The translations under genes and the position numbers were made by a program. The notes beneath the pieces are model-generated. The model searched no databases, was not told the origin of the DNA, and saw nothing but the letters and a program-made list of their open reading frames with translations. From positions 124,001 to 188,000 of the forward strand of contig JAGTJL010000024.1 in the NCBI GenBank assembly GCA_020746875.1: DNA of 64,000 nucleotides, written 5' to 3'. Shown in pieces: positions 23,810-33,014 of this stretch. Numbering within the stretch: the stretch's first letter is position 1; each line of letters starts with the position of its first letter. This DNA is from Rhexocercosporidium sp. MPI-PUGE-AT-0058 (lineage: Eukaryota > Ascomycota > Leotiomycetes > Helotiales).

Positions 23810-24196
23810 ATGTCGTCGGAGCAGTCACCTAACACTTCCGATTTACACTTCCAAGCCAATGGTGAAAACACAAATATGAATGGTGCTGAAGCTCCGCAGG
23901 ATCCTTCAGACGGCCAGACAGAGAATCCTAGAGACAATCCGATAAATATAGGAACCGTAATGGGGACAGTGGCAGGCAGTACTAGTTTAATGAAATGGGC
24001 TTCAGTCAGTTTTCTGACTCTTCTAATTCGAATGGTACCGATCCTCCACCCGCCGTCGCTGCAGAGGCTGACAATTCTCGACCCTAACGGCTTAGCTACT
24101 TCTTATATAGCTTCGGTTAATCCAAGGCTCTTTATGTCGATTAACGAGCTACTAGAGGTAGAGAATAAGGTGCGGTCACAAGCCTTAGAAGATTAA
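23810..24196 (+). CDS. Unrecognised ORF running from unique sequence into transposon-decayed sequence
   Basis: An ATG at 23810 in a good context opens a 128-codon frame. The first 50 codons are rich in Asn, Pro, Gln and Asp and use balanced codons. From about 24100 the sequence is AT-rich with LINE/LTR-like decay, and the same frame continues past the stop as a degraded transposon-like reading frame (SINELLEVENKVRSQ...). Another frame at about 23985-24085 (SDSSNSNGTDPPP) is equally coding-like, suggesting a frameshift. It may be the 5' end of a retrotransposon gag less affected by RIP, or a host gene cut by a transposon. I do not recognise a domain. Confidence 0.3.
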   Translation: MSSEQSPNTSDLHFQANGENTNMNGAEAPQDPSDGQTENPRDNPINIGTVMGTVAGSTSLMKWASVSFLTLLIRMVPILHPPSLQRLTILDPNGLATSYIASVNPRLFMSINELLEVENKVRSQALED

Positions 24197-26395
24197 GTAG
24201 CGGATATATCGGAACAAAAAGGCCTTAATCTAATATAAATAGTCGCTCGCTTTGCAAACGTTACGGAAGAGTATACTTACTGGTTGCGCGAATACTAAGT
24301 TTACTACTCTCCCTAAAGTACCTCAAATATACGGTACTTAGCTTTATAAACTTAAGTACGCTAAACGGTTCTTCTTACGATGCGGGAGCCTCTTTAAGAG
24401 CAACCGATTCTCAGCGGCAAGCCGCCGTCACAGAATTCAATACGCGCTTCACAACAATAGTACGCACTTACGGAGGAGATTACAAGGGAACACATACAGA
24501 ACTAATACTTAAAGGTACTCGCTAAAGCAAGACTAAGCTTAGTTACTTTATTAAAGTAGCTCGTAGACTAGTTTTTAGCTTATTTAAGAGCGGAAGTAAA
24601 GCAGCTCCTTAAGTTATAAGGTTTTTAACTTAAGAAGGACTCTTTAAGGCTATGGAAGTGGAATTAGCCTTTAAGTAAGCATTTAATCAATTAAGGAAAG
24701 CTAACGATGTTATCGCAATAGGCGAGTAAATACGGTCTTTAGTAAAGTATACACGCATCTTTTAAGCGCACTTCTACGGCTTATTTAACTCTAAAAACTC
24801 CGTCTCTTCGGTATACACAACCCTCGGCGGTCAACCGGATGCTCCCTCCTCTACTCCTTCCACTTCAGCTGCTCTCTAATCATGCCTTATTTAAAAGCAG
24901 GTAAGCGGCTCTATTCTTAATCTCTTTCGGCGTGCTCACGAGTAAAAGTAGCTCTCACAAGTAAAGCGAAACTCATCTTATAATATCTCTTTTTAATAAC
25001 AAGAAATTTCTTTTAAATAATGCTTTAAGTTACTAAAATACACTAAGCTTCGCGAAAAGCTTTAAACTAAAGGCTGGCTCTCTACGAGCAACCCTTAACC
25101 TCCGGTTCCTTATACTTCACGTTACCTTGGCTCGATCACTTGTCAATAAGGTTAAATATACCTTAGGGAGCTACTCTCTTCAATTGGCTTCGCAACGCCT
25201 TTATTAAAAGGCTACCTTAGAAGTAGTAAGTTGCTCGCTACTACTTGGCTTAGTATTAAAGAGGTCGCTCCTCCTTTAAGCTACGAGCATTCTTAATACT
25301 AAGACGAGTTACTCTCTCTTAGATTATACTCTTTTACCTTTTAACTTTTAAAGGTACGTATTATATACTACGTATTTATGTAACATTTCTTTATTAAGCG
25401 TTTTGCTTTATTATAATTCCCTCCTTTACTAAGCCTTGTGGCTCTACCGTATATACACTCTTGTCGTGCAGGTTAAGGTTGCCCGGCTAAGCGAGCCCAA
25501 TCAAAAGCACCATGGTAATTAAAGTCGACGATTTGGTTTATATAACGACCTATTAGCTCAAGCGTTAATTAGCCGAAAATAAATTAAATAGCGTTCCATA
25601 GCTTTTTAACCGTATCTTTATCTTTAAATCGCTCTTGGTTTTCCAGTAATATAATCGACTTTAGCTTCTTTTCTTTGATTCCTCAAGTAAATATCACTTA
25701 TAGTAATTTATTAGACTATTTTAGTCTTTATAGCCTTATAATAAAGCTCCCTCTTTGATTTAGTATGCCCTAAATCGATTTAAAATCGATTAATTAAGGT
25801 AAAAAGTCTTGCCAAAGACTTATATATTACCTTATCGAGGGTTTCGCTTAGCTAATGTTATAACAGGGTTCCCAGCTGTCTACTTAAGCTCTTATTATAA
25901 CGCTAGCGCCACTATTAGCTCAGTTTTTCTTACAAAAAGTAAATAAGCTTAATTAGCTGTAACCCTCTCCGAGGATAGCTTCTTATATAGCTAATAAAGC
26001 CTAAAAACTATTATAATTTATGTTAGACTAGTAATAATCCGGACAGCCACTCCTTAATACAAGCCACGTTAGCACGCTACTTTTAGCCACTACTAGCGCC
26101 GTAAAAGGTATAAGCACTTAAGAATAAGAAGTTTATTATAAGACTTAAAACCGTAATTTAAGTGGCTACGCACGCTTATAACGTTTAAGGACCGCTAGGT
26201 TATGATTTCCTTAGGGTTTAATCTTAGGGTTAAAGGCCTCGGGTCCGTAATACGTCTTAATTAGGTTAATAAAGGCTTAAAGGAGATTAACTTACTTTAA
26301 TTAAGAGAAGCTAATATAGCTTTCTCGATAAGCGTTTAAACGAAAGCAGCAAAATAACCGGTCCGAGTCCGGTTAATTATCTCGATCGGGAGGTG
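24197..26395. mobile_element. RIP-decayed transposon remnant, family not resolved
   Basis: AT-rich and stop-riddled on both strands. It ends in a purine-rich tract (GATCGGGAGGTG) directly before an LTR-like block at 26396, as a polypurine tract precedes a 3' LTR. It is therefore probably the interior of a plus-strand LTR retrotransposon. I could not read RT or integrase motifs. Confidence 0.45.
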
Positions 26396-26718
26396 TGTCG
26401 GTAACTAATATTATTAGCCGCCTTAGCGAATTGCTACTATATGAGAATAGGGGAGCCAATTAGAATGAGGAAGCGCAGTAAGTGAGAACACGTGATTAAA
26501 GAAAAAGAATTGCTTGCTTGCTTGCTTAAAGAGCTAAAAGAGCTCTTCGGTAGATATATATAAAATAATAGCTTCTCTAGAAGCTTTTACGATTACGTAA
26601 CTGATTACGTAGCTTATACGAGTTACGTAATTAAATACGAGTGTAATTTCCCGGAGTGGAAACTCCTTCGGCTATTCTAGGGTAGAATCGGCACGAGTTA
26701 CCGAAGTCAAATCCAACA
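26396..26718 (+). repeat. Candidate 3' LTR (323 bp)
   Basis: Starts TGTCGGTAAC after a polypurine-like tract and ends AAATCCAACA, giving TG...CA termini. It is less decayed than its surroundings. It contains TATATATA near 26550 and direct repeats of GATTACGTA/GTTACGTAA near 26590-26630. No matching 5' copy was found within the window and the flanking 5-mers do not match, so it is either the 3' LTR of the remnant to its left or a solo LTR with a lost duplication. Confidence 0.55.
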
Positions 26719-26730
26719 TAATGGCCTGTA

Positions 26731-29155
26731 ATCTGCCTTAATTGTGGGAGTAAAGACTACCACCCTCCGGCAAAGCTGCGCCTCCAGGTGAGGCATACCA
26801 AAAAGTAAGAACTTTACTAAAAAGCAAGATTTTATATTAGAATTATATAGTAATATTATATAATTCTAATATAATTAATAACCTTAAATTCTTTAACTTG
26901 TGATTTGACTCAAAATGCCTTCATTTAATTATGCTTAGGAATTGCGAATAACTAGAGCCTTCCAAAAGTATTATAACGCGCCAGAGCTAAAACTAACGCT
27001 AGCAAAGCTTGCCCGCAAGCACTTTATCAAATATAATACCTTATATAATCGTTTTAATAAAAGGTCGGCGCTGAATCGAGAGGGCTATAATATAAGGTTG
27101 ACAAAGGAGAAAGACGAAGGATTAAAGAAATATAAATAGTTTTTAATTTGAATTAGATTACCTTTAAGAAAGAAAGATATTATCGTCGCTACGAATTCGA
27201 TTTTAAGTATAAGAGATTAACCTAAGGTCTCGAAGGAGTAAGGGAGACGGTATTTAAAAAAGAATAAAGCTTTATTTAAGAGCCTTCGAAGAAAGACTCT
27301 TTCTGCGGAACATAAGGCTACTTATTAAAAAAATGAGATTCAGCGCTATTTCGTCTACTTCAAAGCAATCCTCGAAGAACTCGATATTCAGTAAAAGAAC
27401 GTATAAAACTTTAATGAAATCGGCTTCTAAATAAGCTATTTGACGGGTCGAACTGTGATCGTTCCTATAGACTTAAAAGCTGTATATCTCGTAAATCCTA
27501 ATAATAGAGAGTCGATTACTTCTTTAGAATGTGTTTCTATAGCTAGAGAAAGTATTAAGTCGTATTTAATACTTAAAAGCGAAGTAATAGTAGAGAAGCT
27601 CTTCAATAATAAGATTTCCGATAATATAATACTCGCTGCGATTCTTACCGGTTTTACTAACGATATTAATACTTATTAATGGATCGAGCATTTCGAGAGG
27701 CGTATAAGTGAAGATATCGGCGAGCGCTGGAGATTATTAATAATAAATGGCTATAATTCTTATTTCTTTAATTACTTCAAGTAATACGCCTGGAAGCACC
27801 GAATTATACTTTTCCTTCTTCCGTCGTATTTAACTTACCTTTTATAACCTCTCGACGTTAGCGTATTCTCTCCTATAAAAGCGTATTACTAAAACAAAAT
27901 ATATAACTCGATTCGATTTAGAGACGTTATATTTGATAAGATTAACTTCTTTGCGGCTTAGAACGCGATTTATATTTAAATTATACGAGAGTAAACGATT
28001 TACTACGCGTAAGAAAAAGTAGGTTTCTTTCCTTTTAATTTAAAAGTTATTTTCGAGTCTATGAAGAAGTTTAATAGCTATTTAGCACTTCTTATAGCGT
28101 AATCGACAACCTCATCTTCGACTTAAACCTTTACCTCGTAAACCCCTTCTTTACGACTATTTTAATAGCTTTTTATAAGTCAAACTTAATTAGCATACGA
28201 ATCTTATTTTAAAAGACGAATCACTGATTATATCGATGCTCTTTAATTTTTTATTCCTTTATATTTATCTTTTTTATACGTATACCACGAATATATAGCT
28301 CGAAAGGCGGCGGAAATACACTTAATTAAAGCTTATGAACTTGAGCGGCTTAACTACTTGAAATAAAAGGCAGCTTTACGATTTGGGAGCGCTCGATACG
28401 TTTAAAAGAATGGCGTAATATAATTTAGTGACGTAAGAGTATAAATACAAAAGCGAAAGACACAGGAATGGCTTCGAGAGAGCGAAAGAGACGTGGTTAA
28501 TATAATAGAGTAACGAGAGCTTCGAGCGAAGGCTTTAAAGGAAAAGAAAGTTACTTAAGCAATAGCAAAAGAGTAGCTTCGTTTATAGAAGGTGGCTATA
28601 TAAATAGCAGATCGAGAGCAGTAAATCTTACGTAAAGATACTACGAAAGCAGCTATTCAAGAGCTTAAGGAGGCTATAACTCGTGCTGGTCTTCGCATTC
28701 GGGGAAGCGCTTTTAATAAAGAGCTTTGGAAGCCTTTCGAATGGCACGTGAAATATAAAGGTAAGATATAGGAGATTATAAGTGGTCTAATTCGTGAGGT
28801 TATTAATGATTTTATTAAGTAGAGGCTCGATTTCATAAAAATACTTCTTGCTTTAAAAGGAAGTGATGAAGATTTAGATTATTTATAGTAGAAAAGAAGC
28901 TGTCGGCGTATTACTACGTTTATAAAGCTCTTACAAAGTGATAATAAAGCAAAAGCTTATTAATTTAGAGATGAGTATATAAGAATACCTTAATTTCTTA
29001 TAGTTTATATAGTTGTGAGTTATAGTATATTAAAAGTAGTTATTTTACTATTAAAAATCTTGCTTTTAATGTGTCTTTGCTTTTTAGTGTGCCCTACCTA
29101 GGCGCGCAGCTTTGCCGGAGGGTGGTGGTCTTTAATCCCACAATTAAGGCAACCT
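26731..29155 (+). mobile_element. Fot1/pogo (Tc1-mariner) DNA transposon, RIP-inactivated
   Basis: Inverted termini share TGCCTTAATTGTGGGA (26734 onwards) and its complement near 29137-29152, extending through CACCCTCCGGCAAAGCTGCG and its complement (26761 / 29104). The broken plus-strand ORF from an ATG at 26915 shows a CENP-B/HTH-type N terminus (ITRAFQKYYNAPE...KYNTLYNRF), then the pogo catalytic triad blocks: NFNEIGF (expected N-x-DE-x-GF) near 27410, LIINGYNS (expected DGHxSH) near 27748, and QPLDV-like PLDVSVF near 27850. Two of the three acidic positions are altered and many stops occur. The terminal TA duplication could not be placed with certainty. Confidence 0.8.
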
Positions 29156-29495
29156 GAAGCCATTCTCATTGGACTCGCCCCTATATTCAGTGGACTCAGC
29201 CTGTAACTCGGGGCAACATCAGGAGGGATTACGGCCAGGTACAGGTATTTCCGGATAGTAAGCCGAGGATTTCTGGTGTTCTACAGCTGGGACAGGCTAG
29301 CGGCTGCAGCCAATTAGAGCGCTTCACGTGACCAGACAAGATAAAAATCGGATCCACATTTAGCTCAATGTAAGGTAGATAGATGCTAGCTTCCGATTCG
29401 CCGGGATCCGTTTTTCCAGCCTCACTTCTCCTTCTCCCCGCTCATAATTTTCTCCATAATATGGCCAACATTCATACCTACTCATTCAACACATT
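29156..29495. promoter_or_regulatory. Intergenic region and probable promoter of the membrane-protein gene
   Basis: 340 bp of balanced-GC sequence. Contains CACGTGACC at about 29326 (E-box/bHLH-type core) and a pyrimidine-rich stretch (CTCACTTCTCCTTCTCC) at about 29421-29440 typical of fungal promoters just before the ATG at 29496. Confidence 0.4.
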
Positions 29496-30822
29496 ATGTC
29501 ACCTTCCCCGTATCTAGTCGTGTGCCTGTTGTTCGGCCTCCCTCTGACATCGCCTTCGATCTCCTCGCAATGTAAGTAAAGAAAGATCCCTCATCGGTGT
29601 TGGCAGCTGTAGCTGAACATCGCATCCAGATTCTCCCGCGGTTGCCAACAATGCAAGCACCGAAAAACTACAAGAGGTCGGATGGCAAAGCATATTCTGG
29701 GCCCTGTTGTCCCTGGCTTTGTTAGCCATGACCCAACCCTCGATCCTCGACCAAGGACTTTCACCATCCAACCTACTCTTCCCCGCCAGAGTTTCACCGC
29801 TCGTTTGTCTCACCGACGGGATAGAAGTCATCGTCCATTTGGCCTACGAACTTCTCCACTCAACCCCATTGCGAAATGCGGCTTTCAAAATTGGCGTGAA
29901 AAGACAGCAGGATCGAAGAATCGCTACGATGCACCTAGAAAGGAGTATCATCCGGCAACATCCGAAAGCTAGTGTGGTGTTATTTTTAGGACCATTAAGT
30001 CAAGCGATAAAACTTTTTGGCTTCCATGGGTTGCTATGGGCAAAGATCTTAGCTGGCATTTATCTAATTTCTTATATGATATTGGCTGGAGTTCTGGCTC
30101 TGGCTCAGGATGGCGATGGCGTAGAACAGTCTCCTACCGTCCATCCAGTTTCCGAAGACTCGACTTTACCGACCGCCACCATACATTCAACATCCAAGGT
30201 CACTTTCTGCCTCGGTTTCACGTCTCTGACCGCAAGTCTCCTCTGTTGCTCATGGGCAGTCTTCCAAGTCTGTAACAGCGGCGAAGGCAATTACGAATTG
30301 GCTGATGTTTTATTCTCGTTCCAACCATCAATTCTTGCTTACTTCCTCTACGCGTGTCTGGTGGTTGGTGTTTATATACGCCTTTGTTCTTTCCTCGTCA
30401 GTTATTTTTGCATCATGGTGAGTCTTGGCATCTGTCTCGAAGCTCTAAATCGCGTCCTGGGGAAATATTGCAACTGGTCGAGATTGAAAGTAGCCTTTGG
30501 CGCAAGTTTATTCTTTCTCGGTGTTGCGACAGGGATATATTTGATGTACACAAGCTTTCTGTGGTGGTTCAACTATAAAGGGTGGTTAACGGATGGTTCT
30601 GGTGTTCTTGTGGTTGGGACGGGGCTAGCGTGGTTCGTGGCGATAATATTTGATCTGTTTGGGTGTTTGAAATCTTTCCACTCTCGAGAGTTGACGATGG
30701 AAATATCCTTTTATCTTGTGTTGTCATTCGTTGCGCATCTGGTCGTGGCTTTGTTGTATTTTAGTAACGTTTATGATTCTGAAGGGACCGTCAAGCCAGG
30801 ATGGACTGAGAAGTTAGGGTAG
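29496..30822 (+). CDS. Multi-pass membrane protein with signal peptide, family unknown
   Basis: Exon 1 (29496-29571) encodes a signal-like peptide (MSPSPYLVVCLLFGLPLTS). A 58-bp intron follows (29572-29629; GTAAGT donor, GCTGAAC branch, CAG acceptor). Exon 2 (29630-30822) joins in phase to give 422 residues. After a second hydrophobic stretch near residue 45-60, five to six strongly hydrophobic segments follow (examples: ILAGIYLISYMILAGVLALA, VTFCLGFTSLTASLLCC, SLFFLGVATGIYLMY, ISFYLVLSFVAHLVVALLYF). No catalytic motif or known family was recognised. It is intact, with balanced codon use, beside heavily decayed transposons. It resembles uncharacterised fungal integral membrane proteins. Confidence 0.75.
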
Positions 30823-30958
30823 GAGATGTAGTTCAACAATTCAGTTCAGTTATTTAGTTTTACCTCGGTCCATTCATGTTAAATACATGCTTAAAACTTT
30901 GGATTGTCTGCCAGCTTGAAAAATCTTTTCCTCGTCTTGTCTATTGATCCCGCCTCAC
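30823..30958. other. 3' flank of the membrane-protein gene
   Basis: Short AT-rich noncoding spacer between a stop at 30822 and the next frame on the other strand. Confidence 0.5.
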
Positions 30959-31273
30959 TTATTGGACATTCCTTGGCGGACATTCCTTGGCGAAGCACCC
31001 AGGCAAACCGGGTGTGCTTGGTCCTCCTACAATGGCAACGCTAAGGGGTGGGCACGAGCACTGACCATCCCGTCCTAGCACCCTCTTCTTGAGATCTATG
31101 AAGTTCTTGTCCTCAAAGCCTAATGCCGTTGCGTACATATCCTTCTCCGGCTGTGATTGTCCTCGAAATAAACGCCGGAGCATGCGCTCTTCTAGGGTAT
31201 AAATACATAAACTAGCCGAGCTCAGATGTGCACAAGTACGCTCGTGCATTTCGATACCGCTCTTGTAAACCAT
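30959..31273 (-). CDS. Unrecognised 104-codon ORF or gene fragment
   Basis: ATG at 31273, stop at 30959. Residues 20-70 have normal amino-acid composition (LEERMLRRLFRGQSQPEK, GFEDKNFIDLKKRVLGR); after that the frame becomes Pro/Gly/Cys-rich, and a GTCAGT donor and an AG acceptor lie there, so the end may be an intron rather than protein. A 15-bp direct duplication (ACATTCCTTGGCG twice) lies at 30964-30992. No family was recognised. The start is only 37 bp from the hairpin element at 31310, so the gene's 5' end may have been cut off by it. Confidence 0.35.
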   Translation of the reverse strand: MVYKSGIEMHERTCAHLSSASLCIYTLEERMLRRLFRGQSQPEKDMYATALGFEDKNFIDLKKRVLGRDGQCSCPPLSVAIVGGPSTPGLPGCFAKECPPRNVQ

Positions 31274-31309
31274 AGATACTTAATCTTGTGTGAGGGCAGT
31301 GTGACAAAT

Positions 31310-31397
31310 AGATTAGATTAGATTAGATTAGTAATTACTACTCTAATATAATCTAGTAAATTTTTATACTACTCTAAATCTAATCTAATCTAATCTA
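31310..31397. repeat. 88-bp hairpin: GATTA pentamers and their complement
   Basis: The left arm has TAGATTAGATTAG-type pentamer repeats (31310-31331). The right arm is the complementary CTAATCTAATC series (31377-31397). About 45 bp of AT-rich loop separates them, with CTACTCTAA in both halves. It would fold into a long stem. It abuts the MITE at 31406. Confidence 0.75.
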
Positions 31398-31403
31398 CTA
31401 CTC

Positions 31404-31579
31404 TACAGTAGGGTGCATTTAGTCTTCACATCCCCCCTTGTAAGCGGCCGCTAGCGTCCAGTGCTTCAGGCTTCCTGAACTGCGCAGTTCTTATCCTGAT
31501 TGCCCAAATCCACGTATACTTTAGCACGCTAGGCAATATTTACAAGGGGGGGTGTGAAGACTAAATGCACCCTACTGTA
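31404..31579. mobile_element. 172-bp MITE with 38-40-bp TIRs and TA duplication
   Basis: TIRs begin CAGTAGGGTGCATTTAGTCT and run about 38 bp with one mismatch; the unit spans 31406-31577 and TA flanks both ends (31404-31405, 31578-31579). The core is GC-rich (GCGGCCGC present at 31444). TA duplication and size fit a Tc1/mariner-derived MITE. The near-perfect arms and lack of decay suggest a recent insertion. Confidence 0.85.
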
Positions 31580-32433
31580 CTGTAGATTACTACTTAAGTA
31601 GTAGTCATGTGATTTTTATACTAACCGAAGATAGTTTAAAGCTACGGTTCTTACCGAATCCGTCTTAGCCAGCGGCTTTACCCGAGTGGCAAATGATGAT
31701 GCTTATAGGTATTTTACTTAATAATTTTGTAAATATAACTTTAATTAAGAAACTATTTAATAAAGCTAATACTATGAGTAAGAAATTAGATTAAAAATCA
31801 AAAGATATTAGTAGCTTATTAATTAGATTTATAATTATTATATTAGAAGTGTTTTTGATTTATAATCCGAATTATAAATCAACTTCTAGACCTTTCGATT
31901 TAGAATTACTAAATTAAGAGAATATTGCCTTAAACAGGGTATAAACCTCAATAATAAAGCTTTATATTTATCTTTGATTTTAGACCCTAAAATTAAGAGA
32001 GGCGGTTTAGAGCTTATAGGCCTTAATAGAGGTTAATCGACTAATATATTTAGTCGATTAAAAGGCTAAAACTATGGCGCAAACTCTAAGGTAATATCTT
32101 CAAAACCAACCATATAGCCACGCTTAGTGTTGGTAATTTCTCTATAGGTCCTAGTATACTAACCTCGTAGTATGTTAGTCTTCGCTGGTCGCACCCTTCT
32201 CTTGTTAGGCTTTGCTTTAACTATTTCCCACCTATCGCCGGCCTCTTTATAACCATACCGAATGCACATCTATATGAAGACGTAAAAGAATGACTTAAGG
32301 TTATGCCGGTAAGAATGCCCCTTATCTTGGAGCACTTTAATTGCTATAAATTCCATAGTGCCAGTCCGATGACTAGCTCCACTTGGCATATTATCTAGCT
32401 CCTTCGCTAAGTCCAGGTTAATTAATCTTCTTT
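31580..32433. other. AT-rich RIP-decayed transposon remnant
   Basis: Both strands are stop-rich and the decay resembles other blocks. No domain could be read. Its right edge coincides with the premature end of the gene at 32434-32900. Confidence 0.5.
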
Positions 32434-32900
32434 TTAGGTCTCCTTTAGTAGTATAATCTCGGTTATGAAGTCTGTATCGATACCCAAATTCCCATGTTCT
32501 TGAATTGTTCGCACTCCGACCGCATGAAATGTCCTGGGAACTGTATTGTATTCGACGCTTTCAATATGCCATTTGAATGGCTGGAGTATCGCCGCTCGAA
32601 CATCCCTCCCAAGTATATCAGCACCTATCCTTTTGGACACCTCGCACAATCGCTTATCTTTGAGATGTTGGACCGCTGTCGCATGTGTAGGACCGTCGAG
32701 TGGAAGACCCATTTCCCACCTAAGATTGTGAGAAAGTCATGACTGTAAAAGGAGGGTGTCACTCACATCTTGTCTGTCACACTATGTGGCAGCAGAAAGG
32801 GAGCTCCATTGTCCAATGCATCTGACAATGCAGAGTATCTAGATCCGGCAGCAACCCACCGATTAAGGTTCTCTTGTATAATGGTAGCCGTGTCTTCCAT
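32434..32900 (-). CDS. Unrecognised two-exon gene, probably truncated at its 3' end
   Basis: Exon 1 is 32900-32767 (start ATG at 32900), a 47-bp intron spans 32766-32720 (GTGAGT donor, TCTTAG acceptor), and exon 2 is 32719-32434. Together they give 139 residues with balanced codon use, for example ENLNRWVAAGSRYSALSDAL, CEVSKRIGADILGRDV and GVRTIQEHGNLGIDTDFITE. The stop lies in AA-rich sequence at the exact margin of a RIP-decayed block, so the original protein was likely longer. I do not recognise the family. The hAT element begins 115 bp upstream of its ATG and may have displaced its promoter. Confidence 0.5.
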
Positions 32901-33014
32901 TGATGGCGAAGAGGAGAGAATGGAGATAAGATAATCTTGGAATTTTGGCGTGATACGGCGGAAGTGTACGTGCGTTGGGTTTCAACGTATGTCCCCTACA
33001 TCCATTCTACCAAG

